The notes under the pieces were generated by a model. It saw nothing but the letters and a program-made list of their open reading frames with translations. It was not told the origin of the DNA and made no database searches. Below are positions 10,701-16,937 of a stretch of DNA of 64,000 nucleotides, piece by piece. Location of the stretch: assembly GCA_964588305.1 (NCBI GenBank), contig CAZPOP010000018.1:1-64000 (forward strand), given 5' to 3'. The first letter of the stretch is position 1, and every line of letters starts with the position of its first letter. Origin of the DNA: SM1-73 sp964588305. GTDB taxonomy: Bacteria > Zixibacteria > MSB-5A5 > SM1-73. The position numbers and the translations under genes were made by a program.

Positions 10701-11382
10701 AGCGCAGCTCCTCCGGAACGCAGAAATGCAGATTGAATTGAGGTCCCATGGTGTCAAAGCACAGCCTGTACCTGCACCCCGGAAGGTCGGGCACGAAACC
10801 GTTGCCACAGTTAGTTCCCCGGTTGTAGATGGTATCCGGATTGCTGGTGCTGGTCAGCACGCAGCGGTTCGGCATAATTATGACTTCCAAGCACTCGCCG
10901 TTATAAAGCGGCCGAGCGTTATAGACACTATCAGTATGAGCATCGATGGCAACGTAGAAAAGGTTGGAGTCGGGTAGGTCGTTCATGCAGTAGTGAATAC
11001 CTTGCCATTTAAGCGTGTCATTGATGTCGAACTGATAGTTCCTGCAGTCATAGGTCGCCAACAAAGCGTCACCAGGTACCTGCAGTCCCTTATTGCCGTT
11101 CGCTTCCGCATAGAGTTTCATGTAGTTCACCGAAAACGCCTTGGTGTGGAAACTCTTTAAGGTGAGCATCTCCAGACACTCAGTCTGCTTCGGTCCTGGT
11201 GGGGCGGTTACGTCTATCCTGAACCCCAAAAGAGCCCTGTTCTCGGTGTTTTCGCTGACCGTTCCCCAGGGGACGTAGGTGGTGTCCAGCAGGGTCCACG
11301 TGACCTGCGCCAACACCTGGCCCGCAAACAATGATAGGATCAGGAATGCCACCAGAAACACTGCAGTTCTTGAAGTTTTCAT
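1720..11382 (-). CDS. giant cysteine-rich secreted surface protein with C-terminal sorting domain
   Basis: About 3,220 residues. The frame opens at 11460, but the ATG at 11382 is preferred: AAGGAG precedes it and it begins a clean signal peptide (MKTSRTAVFLVAFLILSLFA, cleavage after LAQ). The body is a chain of bacterial Ig/cadherin-like modules marked by recurring DNTxP or DxTxP linkers and conserved Cys pairs; a pre-peptidase C-terminal (PPC)-like module lies near residues 1455-1590 (GxYYIMVDSWP). The last quarter repeats a module with TDAxSGVD and DxxGN motifs at least three times. The final ~95 residues (NYPNPFDP, then DFAGEHV...YWDGRTEDGTDVADGTYL) match the FlgD-like/type IX-like sorting domain. 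Cysteine is unusually frequent for such a protein. No catalytic motif was recognised; adhesin or structural surface roles are possible. It lies upstream of the PorV-like gene. Confidence 0.85.
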   Translation of the reverse strand: MKTSRTAVFLVAFLILSLFAGQVLAQVTWTLLDTTYVPWGTVSENTENRALLGFRIDVTAPPGPKQTECLEMLTLKSFHTKAFSVNYMKLYAEANGNKGLQVPGDALLATYDCRNYQFDINDTLKWQGIHYCMNDLPDSNLFYVAIDAHTDSVYNARPLYNGECLEVIIMPNRCVLTSTSNPDTIYNRGTNCGNGFVPDLPGCRYRLCFDTMGPQFNLHFCVPEELRCDGDTTVAQGDSVQICATNISPDIAGPITIFGKVLNNYVDSRKMFLLNSIKLYDDDSTYTDDCPDCDTSYNTAFRIPDMINTSTYSGVDADTGQWAICGWAVDSSGNIDTLCICCDSLPWKIDTRKPNIDSVSFYLSTDNNGDGKIGLGDCVTIVGWGLSNPWEPELEVDSMVADMSHFGLGFIELDDVLEHNRVFRKEICLTETCCVDTADCDVNVVTVWAWDNACNYDTLRKGICDTVDLEPPGLGDIIYEFYEDFDTTFSCIGLGDQVLISATVTKGIDIVSVTAMMDSAGIDENMQHAMPLPFRGSNVYDTIWTVTEPPINYGKDADNCSPPPTDNDHSIAITACDDVENCTTIVSAQLNRSLDTRVPRPIGFNCPDTVPCALHAQSKPGGVIQLYWDRDCDECDAWYYYVWAKDGMGGTTFDSIGSTYDKEFYYLYAMDSTFNYWNSEELPDGYYLFKVKTEDNCSNVGDFSCVVGAYADATPPHVCIAVPDSGLTFGSWFPIKAVADSESHDVDSAMLWYRLRPDIPDGLLDPGAWTRCLSYPTMCRPGGAGSYVFTDSVHCLEGVDYIGWVELLVVACDETGNCTDTTPEFYDEACVVDDDVFRLGHFWFYWDTLAPAVHLVSVNGFPSPQSACGFDVDPDTMNEVVIDVDGATAADSFELEVRGLCSGYECRIFHQDFVTMPCTIWVSVDNWPEGTQYLYINVKDYDNDKDADLQVELCVPPGPPENCIYISWPHEWMRIPCTGTSGYNCVEITAQMYDYDQCQEEMFTEVRFQWSLDTLNWETIEDVIGTGPSWSTCWDNTGLVDNGDTVYFRVIAHDEFYMADTSYLVKVFVDCEPPSVKLRVEELYYTCGNETPKIPCYPLTLKAVLRDTVIDIDRVRFFFKRHSEPDLHEHWNPIDGWADPAWSENIWMYFWEYPCCEGGDLAGAPSGGGPLQPSDCMWPNDYWDIRVAARDIAGQYMYDYDNDGFFDDSTFNQAVYDSAGITVYLDNTAPMPAISLVADPEASIYVVNPSLYLDGSGEAYAKPGHDITAEISVLPSEDTCEVMKVEWFLCFGEIDAQTSPGFGGGIQEEDSCVHIGTSTEPIHFGVTFNPLADGLLPAFELEDGWWVGRLKAVLYDSLGNSDYDYVYLYILDVTPTQAIIIAPENDSYVWGDVTLKSRALNAYEIARVCYEMRPENDSVWYPVNNGWENSCVWRSCDEDTGRFSPGAGGIPSAGYNCSSPRVVNLPADFNSQGKYKDCGMNTCGYGDDYWNTCLGPYDEGEDFIYKLVVTEPLDLTEIWLSPIHNTYSGICIDTKCPPGTGCMMASTNPHDFSHGFRDIHLEPGTYYIMVDSWPRGGPGCMNNWDLTIKGWVSEDFPLDWHTLNTVLDGNYYLRAVAMDCSNNIDEDPYTIRVTVANELPEVTVFLDSECPRECSDDTVDTNWFVGGEVLVEATVDSDIPIVRVEFYVKSIFSYPTDYIYIGSDDWATGEVFDTLWNTKTKPGYDGRFHLKARAYNAAGRYADSDPIVISVDNTKPLVDIVSINGETHPSHLDVSLYDTLVIQAEAWDTLSSAGATRCYNSGVKLLAFAVGDEAWDQGDMPLSQWNWYTDFHDGDTLIYWNVSGLTPGDYWIIVIAEDCIGNRRFDLCAIHVYDYTPPMVTIGGFYYNECHKTDYIYGYTCDDDLLWAKFEYRKIVDGDTSAWLGVAEPDYFDSIPGQRTKHCDTTRWQCDRGPCCCARNVIQWVWDASASLEEGLGISYQGRILSTDVNGNNSADYAETHAPIVNFTYENGVIVPEQGPLGSMSFEKNFQIDNMAGIVRQTSQDGDEPQMFGLYVPEDSCGNSLLECIWMQQNLNEPSYFAGSFKAKQIQEGGVGTFFSSVTKIEDEEIPQTGEGQAYTYLRSGEIMTVKVDKHLGTYDWYCTNFEPKCGEVCVKIPAGALSGHCDKHIIVWPEAMPPISIFQPTWIPIGDDEGYATYVGFTEDCDYDCGSGSGDNSDGLSAGGSSDGEDYCCFYNGRYGIIKMNYSSEVDAPAESLIVAWWDNEEWEWSTDYVFWGSPYSEGFNTEEHYVEFATGCLHGPFAVIRLQDRECEGTIVVDLYEIEPFCNGYTGPMPRFRTLINDNIQGTDHIYEESMTFKIKKPGQPYITVYDRGAGSDSCDWWAKGFGQYECGGWDPLTGILGTGWNDTMYFWTVYYNSSPPDLCPGCGFHHYFNNMNWYNCNPAPGLAEGDSFFAQVYAENWSHHSCTRTVQFSVDATEPEMWFADSVGAYVGKNPHFCIYFTDEKAGVDKNSIHIDIWGDETSSPDPNQHSYIGTLQPDQLNWVDDTTVCVDGTFEYYGGYLHIYVYGGEECMCDTCVYPQYYYYRCGIADCVGNRMDVFWQYYTVDADGPSITFRGAGWCDLPLKFEITDALSGLQYVEVFEDSSQVESIERDPHNSRYWYYTPSDGPHHVDLRAIDNLGNETVHSFDLTADCVPPVLTFIPGYVDCEDFTISFVLTDAGTGVDWDAVNLDLYYNSYYILSFTPEDIATMKSGDTVTVTVTGDDAAYLQLYNNAMLYAVVYSAKNYDASYTAGPMDLAGNYYTSASYFRGQYYADCTGPSISWKNTGVPKECDWPVLLSVTDAKSGVDEVKVYQDGVEQPAEALIYNAATEMWEYTPTTGMHTLDVVATDMVGNQTTYTFDVRDDCVGPVVSFADGYVTKNPTLQFVVSDDGSGVDWTTVNAWVTGCNEECVFQAPWIIENRNGDTVTLSGCHLDCNDGNEVELYVYSGTYKTSSGPADLAGNYAPSYYKCSFVVDAAAPVFSPSCGSINKSLRPITVGITDARSGIDWSTLEFFEDSLLLCEGLECEDTTVAIDTTKGTIEYMPPAGMRYVEIYVRDYAGNLSTCSFYTEEEELSFKNPYNYPNPFDPRETRTTIMTQATKSAYVTVKIYDFAGEHVTTLWKDKWVGTYTALYWDGRTEDGTDVADGTYLCHIKARDNNGSVKTAVIKITVLKKD

Positions 11383-11460
11383 TTTACAAACTCCTTTGTA
11401 AAATGGATTTAGAAAAGTTTTCAATTTACTCCCTTTGTTTTCTTTTAACATGCTTTTCAA

Positions 11461-12558
11461 TCCCCTCCTTTCCTCAATCTCTTGAGATTTGTTCTTTTAG
11501 GGTGAAAACAGAGAGTCGTAAGCACACCCTAAATTCATCAACTTCATTATTCCCTGTTTTGCTATTGATCTTTCTTTTGATCTCACCTCCTTCAGTCTGA
11601 AAAAAGATTTCTTTGTTATTCGTTCTCATAAGTTGCCGAAATCTAAAAAAATGAGTTTCCTCCTCAAGTTGGGAACAAAACTTTCGGAAGTGTTTATCCG
11701 GCTACATCACCCCTTTCCATGCTTGCCCAATGCATACACTTCCCCCTCCTTATGCTCTTCCGCAACTCACACGGAACGTACAAGAAAGGGAAGTCAAAAA
11801 TTTTCTCCCCTCCTAAGAAATTTTTAACTTTTACTGAGGGCAAAATCCAATTTCAATCGTACCCTTTTTGGTCAATCTCCAATATCTTTAAAATTCACTA
11901 ACGTAAAATCCTATCTTAAGTTGCCAAATTGGTTCCCAATATATACCCCCCGAAAAATTTGTCAAGAAAAATTTTAACAATTTACAAAATTTATTGTCCC
12001 CACGGATTTTGCGTCCGCAGGATTGGTTTCACAACCAGAAAACCACATGTTTTTCCGCACTCTTCCTTGACTTAATGCTGTTCTCAACATACTTATTTTG
12101 AACCATGTCTAAGGTTCTGGATCAATAAAATCTGATAGGCCAAGACTGTTTAACCAGACTGACCTCAGTGAACGTCGCGTCGTTTTCCCTAAGGTAGGCA
12201 CGAATTTCGTCCTTCGACTTCGCCCAGGACGGTGGGCCTGCCCCGAGCCATACGGTTCTGGGGCTTGTCGAACCGTGTCTTGAGATTGGGATTCATCAGA
12301 TGGTTTGCCATGAATGGGATTCAAAGATTTGCGAAGTCCAGCCTTTTGCGAGATTGGCATCCGGGGACGGGAAAGGGTTTTTTCTCGTTCCAATTAGTTT
12401 TCGCTTACCAGCCTCCTCAACTTCCGGCCTCTGCGGATTGTAAAATTCCATTTTTACAGAAAACCTTAAAGTCCGCCCAATTGGGCATTGTCAGAATATA
12501 CATCCACCTTATCGGCATAAGCTTTTATTTTCTTTAGCCTTCCTGAGGCCGGCCTCCG
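11461..12558. other. long AT-rich non-coding stretch with a repeat-like segment
   Basis: No convincing gene. 11461-12000 is very AT-rich and is the presumed 5' region of the giant gene; I could not fix a convincing -35/-10 pair. About 12105-12390 resembles mobile intergenic repeats (GC-richer, with CGACTTCGCCCAGGACGG and GGTTCTGGGGCTTGTCGAACC-type segments). The minus-strand frame across it (12109-12393) has no protein-like character. Confidence 0.4.
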
Positions 12559-12975
12559 TCACCTGACGCCAAAATGCGTCCGGCCTTCAAAAAATCGTCT
12601 TAGCATACGTCCTCGGGAAAGCAAAAGATTCAAAATTCTCACCGTTATGCGAAAGCTTCTTGCCCACGTCAAAGATACAAGTCCGAAAAACGAAGACAGT
12701 GGTGTCTTCAAGAGGACAGACTCAACAAGAGAGCATAAGGTGCAGCTTTTTTCGCCCTTTTTCCATCGCCCCGACTTCCTTCTCCTTTCCTTTATATAGT
12801 CCTTGATTCGAGAAAGCCTCTTTTTTTCTGGAGGATGTACGATTGTTATCAGGAAAAATAGGACGACGAACAGACCCAAGGTCTTTCGCCACTTCTCAAA
12901 GGTGATTTCCGCAGGAGTTAGTTTCTCCTGGATTACGATTCTGTCTTCAGTAAGATCTTTTGAGTTCTCATCCAT
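12559..12975 (-). pseudogene. decayed ORF, possibly the N-terminus of an SLC13/DASS-type transporter
   Basis: The first ~50 residues (EKLTPAEITFEKWRKTLG then a hydrophobic helix FVVLFFLITIV) resemble the start of DASS/SLC13 anion symporters. After HPPEKK the frame becomes basic and low in protein character and it stops at 138 residues, against about 450-500 for the family. No ribosome-binding site precedes the ATG. I read it as a remnant. It could also be a non-coding stretch with a chance hydrophobic segment. Confidence 0.3.
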
Positions 12976-13070
12976 TGTGAAGAATCCAAGGGGAGGAGGT
13001 CACGCCCAGACCCCTCCGGAAAGGGATTATCAAGCATAAGACGAAAAAGCCCCTCCTTGTTCAACACAGC

Positions 13071-14075
13071 TTAATCCCTTAGGAATTCTGCGGTCTCCTC
13101 CGGCAATGAAGAATTTATGAACACCCCGGAACCCAATTCAAATCCAGCCGGCGTGGTAAGACGGGGCAAAATCTGAATATACCAATGATAATAGTCCTCC
13201 TGAGCATCCTTGATGGGGGCGGTACGAATCATCAGGTTGTAATCTGGATCCTTCAGTTTTAGGTACAACCTGTGCAAGATGTCCCTCAACGCGTAAGCCA
13301 TCGCCTTGATTTCCTCTTCTTCGATATTTCCGAAACATGCATTGTGATTCTTGGGAACGATCCATGTTTCGAAGGGAGCTCGGGAAGCAAATGGATGAAA
13401 TGCCACAAACTCTTTGGTGTCCAGAATCACCCTCTTTTGATGGAGAAGCTCTTGGCGAACCATATCACAAAAGACACAACTGCCGTGATCGTCGTAATAC
13501 CTCATGGCCTCCTCCAGAAGATGCCTTATGCTGGCCGGGACCAAAGGCAGGGCAATTAACTGGGAATGGGGATGTATTAATGAGGTTCCAGCAGAGATTC
13601 CATGATTTCTGAATATGATGATCAGCTTAAACCTCCTATCATCCTCCAAGGCCAGATACCTTTTCCGATAGACTCCGCATATCTCCTGGACCTGCTTTAA
13701 ACTCAAAGTGGCCAAGCTCTTGTTGTGCCGGGTTGATTCTATGATCACCTCGTGTTGGCCCACACCCATGGTGCTTTTGAAGAATTCTCCCGTTATCATG
13801 TCAACTGTTTTCTTCGGCTCCAATGCCGGATATTTATTTGTAATCACCCTTATTCGCCATCCCGGATGGTTAGCCTCGGTTTCCTCATCTCGCAGGGCGA
13901 ACAGCTCTGGCGGGGTTCTCTTTTCGTTTCCCGGACAGAAAGGGCAATCCGGATCAAAATCGGGGAGCTTTCCCTTTCTATCTTTTTGCGTATGAAATTC
14001 ATGCGGTCTTTTGGCCCTCTCTTTGGCAACGATGATCCATTCCTTGGTGGCCCTGTTTAATCTCAGTTCGGACAT
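13071..14075 (-). CDS. galT: galactose-1-phosphate uridylyltransferase
   Basis: 334 residues, full length for the family. It transfers UMP between UDP-glucose and galactose-1-phosphate in the Leloir pathway, in the cytoplasm. Visible features: zinc-site CPFC (44-47) inside CPFCPGNE, the active-site HPHSQ (168-172; second His is the uridylylated nucleophile), and the C-terminal YYHWYIQILPRLTTPAGFELGSG block. GGAGAG lies a few bases before the ATG. No other Leloir gene is beside it; the next genes upstream are an ion channel and an antiporter. The close relative ADP-glucose:phosphate adenylyltransferase would be the alternative, but the C-terminal block favours GalT. Confidence 0.88.
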   Translation of the reverse strand: MSELRLNRATKEWIIVAKERAKRPHEFHTQKDRKGKLPDFDPDCPFCPGNEKRTPPELFALRDEETEANHPGWRIRVITNKYPALEPKKTVDMITGEFFKSTMGVGQHEVIIESTRHNKSLATLSLKQVQEICGVYRKRYLALEDDRRFKLIIIFRNHGISAGTSLIHPHSQLIALPLVPASIRHLLEEAMRYYDDHGSCVFCDMVRQELLHQKRVILDTKEFVAFHPFASRAPFETWIVPKNHNACFGNIEEEEIKAMAYALRDILHRLYLKLKDPDYNLMIRTAPIKDAQEDYYHWYIQILPRLTTPAGFELGSGVFINSSLPEETAEFLRD

Positions 14076-14254
14076 GCTGACTCTCCTGTTCAGTTATGGT
14101 TGATCAGGCTCGTATCGAGATTTGAACGGAGGAAATCGGATATTGAGGCAAAACATGCCATTTGACTGCCACTTTGCGATACGGATTTCAATACTGGCTT
14201 CTCTTTTCGCAAACGATAAAAGAGTTTTGCAGTTCACTCTCTTATCATGTCGCC

Positions 14255-15253
14255 TCAGCCGCCGGCAATTGTCTCGAGTTTCTCCAACTGCTCTTTTTCT
14301 CCAATAACGATTAAAATGTCCCTTGCTTCGATCTTTGTTTCCGGCGAGGGGTTCAAAAACACGTCTTTCCCTGGCTTCTTTATGCCCGCCACCATGATCC
14401 CGTATTCCCTGCGTATGGGTGAATCCTTCAATGTGCCTTGAGTAAGAGGCGAGTCGGGCTTGACCTCTATCTCCTCAATTACCAATCCTGTCTCTTTGTC
14501 GAAGGTCACCACCTTCATGAAATCCACCAGATTGGGCCTCAAAGTGGTGAGAGCCATTCTGATGCCTCCGATCTTGTATGGCGACACAACCTTATTGGCT
14601 CCCGCTCTTTTGATCTTTCTTTCGGCGGTATCCGAATCCGCCCGGGCAGTGATGAAAAGACCAGGATTGAGCTGACGGGCGGAGAGGACGATGAAGACAT
14701 TGTCGGCCTCATTGGCCACCGCGCTCACCAGCCCTTTCGCCTTCCCGATTCCAGCACTGGTTAAGACAGAGTCCTCCGTGGAATCCCCTCGAACGCACAA
14801 GAATCCATCTTTCTCTATCTGCTCCACAATTTGTGGATCGTTCTCCACGACCACAAAAGGGGCTTTGCGGATCAAGAATTCCTTGCATATCCTTCTTCCC
14901 ACCCGGCCATATCCACAAACGATGTAATGATCTTTCAAGCCTCTTAAGCTCTTCTCCATTTTTCTTCTCCCCAAGACTTTTCTGATTTCTCCCTCCACAA
15001 TCATCTTCCCCATTATGTTTGCGGTATAGGCGGCCCCTCCCACCCCGAAGATCACCACGATTATGGTAAATATCTTCCCGGCGGGGGAAAGAGGGTAGAC
15101 TTCCCTGAAACCCACCGTGGAGAGAGTAATAACGGTCATATACAAGCTCTCCAGAGGAGGCCATCCCTCAATCATGGTATAACCTCCGGTGCCGAATGAG
15201 ATCACCAGGACCAAAATCATCAGTACGATTTTGAATCTTTTTTCCAAGTCCAA
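14255..15253 (-). CDS. two-TM potassium-type channel with RCK (TrkA-N/TrkA-C) domains
   Basis: 332 residues. Two hydrophobic helices (about 8-27 and 58-80) flank a pore loop with the filter TVGFRE (46-51). A TrkA-N Rossmann domain follows (IVCGYGRVGRRI, 111-122; acidic VENDP later), and a TrkA-C domain with SPLTQGTL fills the last ~80 residues. This is the MthK/GsuK layout, in which ligand binding to the RCK ring gates the pore. The filter differs from canonical TVGYGD, as in a known bacterial subgroup, so ion selectivity is uncertain. It lies 60 bp after the CPA2 antiporter on the same strand, suggesting a joint ion-homeostasis operon. Confidence 0.85.
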   Translation of the reverse strand: MDLEKRFKIVLMILVLVISFGTGGYTMIEGWPPLESLYMTVITLSTVGFREVYPLSPAGKIFTIIVVIFGVGGAAYTANIMGKMIVEGEIRKVLGRRKMEKSLRGLKDHYIVCGYGRVGRRICKEFLIRKAPFVVVENDPQIVEQIEKDGFLCVRGDSTEDSVLTSAGIGKAKGLVSAVANEADNVFIVLSARQLNPGLFITARADSDTAERKIKRAGANKVVSPYKIGGIRMALTTLRPNLVDFMKVVTFDKETGLVIEEIEVKPDSPLTQGTLKDSPIRREYGIMVAGIKKPGKDVFLNPSPETKIEARDILIVIGEKEQLEKLETIAGG

Positions 15254-15313
15254 ATTGCCACCCTCTCACTATTCGGAGTCTCAAGTTCTTTCACCAAACC
15301 CAAGTCCCATTCT

Positions 15314-16528
15314 CTAGAGGTCCACCGCTATTTCCTCTACCTCCTCTTCCTCTTTCTTCTTCACGAACCCCTTGGAGATCATCTTCGCCAGTACTGGGGG
15401 GGTCAGCAGGGTGGTGACGATGACCATAAAGATCACGATGGAATAGAGATCAGAGGAGATCAGGCCCATGCGCAAACCGATGGAGGCCACTATCATTCCC
15501 ACCTCACCCCGGGGCACCATTCCCACACCCACCACCAAAGCTTCCTTCAATCCCAGAGTAATTCCTCCCAATCCGCATCCGATAAGCTTTCCCAAAATCG
15601 CGAAGATGGTCAAGATCAGTGCGGCCTGGATCAGACTGATCTCGGTAAAGACCGACAAATCCACCTGAGTCCCCATAACCACAAAGAAGAAGGGGACCAG
15701 AAAGTCGTACAGAGATTCAAACTTTAAAGACAGTTTGAACTGAATGTCAAGCTCAGCCAGGACCATTCCGGCCATGAAAGCCCCCACGATGGCAGCTAGG
15801 TGGATGTAACTCGCTACTGCGGAGAGTCCCAGGCAGAACAGCACTGCCAGGGCGAACGGTGCGTTCTTGCTTCTGAAAAAATCCAACCTGGGACCCACCA
15901 GCGGGATTAACCTTTTCCCGATTACCATGAGAAAGATGATGAATCCGGCCGCCTCCAGGGTAACCAGTCCCATGGTAACATAGGAGATGGTGCCTTTACC
16001 TACGCCAGTAACCACTGCTAGGATCAATAGTCCCAGAATATCGTCGATCACCGCTGCACCCAAGATGATGTGTGCCACTCTGCTTTTTAACACCCCCAAA
16101 TCCGCCAGTACCCTTGCGGTAATTCCCACGCTGGTGGCCACCATTGCCGCACCGATGAACATAGCCTCAACCGTAGTGTGCTCTGCGGTCAAAGTGAAAA
16201 GATAGCCAAAAAAGAAGGGTAGGATCACGCCTAAGACTGCCACCACCAGAGAGGTAGCTCCCACCCTCATTATCTGATCTACTTTGATCTGCAAACCAAT
16301 GGTGAAAAGAAGGATGATCACTCCGATCTCCGCCAGAACCTGATAGACCTTAAAGGTATCTACCTGCGAGGGATCGATCAACCCGAAGATATAAGGACCC
16401 AATAGAATTCCGGCTAATATCTCACCGATGACCGCGGGCTGTTTGATTCTTTCGAACAGCTCCCCCATGATCTTGGCTGCCGCAAACATCAACAGCAGAT
16501 CAAACAGAATCTTTGTGATATGTTCCAT
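15314..16528 (-). CDS. CPA2-family cation:proton antiporter (KefB/NapA-like)
   Basis: 404 residues with about a dozen hydrophobic segments and the family's marks: RIKQPAVIGEILAGILLGP at the N-terminus, GADIAFxxAGxxL-like amphipathic helices (LAEIGVIILLFTIGLQI), AAVIDDILGLLILAVV (the Asp pair of the CPA2 ion-binding site) and MVPRGEVGMIVA. It exchanges Na+ or K+ for H+ across the inner membrane. It lacks a TrkA domain of its own; the channel gene directly downstream carries one. AGGAAAG precedes the ATG. Confidence 0.85.
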   Translation of the reverse strand: MEHITKILFDLLLMFAAAKIMGELFERIKQPAVIGEILAGILLGPYIFGLIDPSQVDTFKVYQVLAEIGVIILLFTIGLQIKVDQIMRVGATSLVVAVLGVILPFFFGYLFTLTAEHTTVEAMFIGAAMVATSVGITARVLADLGVLKSRVAHIILGAAVIDDILGLLILAVVTGVGKGTISYVTMGLVTLEAAGFIIFLMVIGKRLIPLVGPRLDFFRSKNAPFALAVLFCLGLSAVASYIHLAAIVGAFMAGMVLAELDIQFKLSLKFESLYDFLVPFFFVVMGTQVDLSVFTEISLIQAALILTIFAILGKLIGCGLGGITLGLKEALVVGVGMVPRGEVGMIVASIGLRMGLISSDLYSIVIFMVIVTTLLTPPVLAKMISKGFVKKKEEEEVEEIAVDL

Positions 16529-16660
16529 TCTTTCCTCAGGACCACTCGGAGAGACGGGGTCTGATCCTGCCCGTCTTCAGCATATTATGGTTCCGCATCC
16601 CAACAGATTTTGCATAGTCTTAGAAAATATAAGAAAAAGGAAAATATGCAAACAAAAAAA

Positions 16661-16694
16661 TGCCCCGACCTTGTACTTTGCCTAGATCGGGGCA
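16661..16694 (-). terminator. terminator after the 16938-19118 gene
   Basis: TGCCCCGA (16661-16668) pairs with TCGGGGCA (16687-16694); on the minus strand the stem is followed by seven U. The remainder of the 16529-16937 gap shows nothing gene-like. Confidence 0.75.
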
Positions 16695-16937
16695 AGGGTG
16701 TGTTTTCAATCAGAGGTTCTTAGGTGCTCATGCTGCTTGGCGTCCCTCAAGTCACCCCCCTCGCTACGAAGTCCGGGGAACCCTGGCAAGTCTCGGGGGC
16801 GATTCTCGTCTGCACGAAATCCCTTCCTATCTCTTGACCCAAAAGGCGCTTATTATCCTGATCAATGGGGAAAGAATTGATCCTGCCGCACCTTCCGGCG
16901 GGACGCGATGAAACATCATCCCGAACTTTCAAGAGAC

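Noticed and set aside
12109..12393. Minus-strand 94-residue frame
   Set aside because: Lies in repeat-like sequence with low-complexity basic composition; no start signal or family pattern.
14149..14160. Sigma-54-like box TGGCATGTTTTGCC upstream of galT on the minus strand
   Set aside because: The GG to GC spacing is 8 rather than 10 bases.
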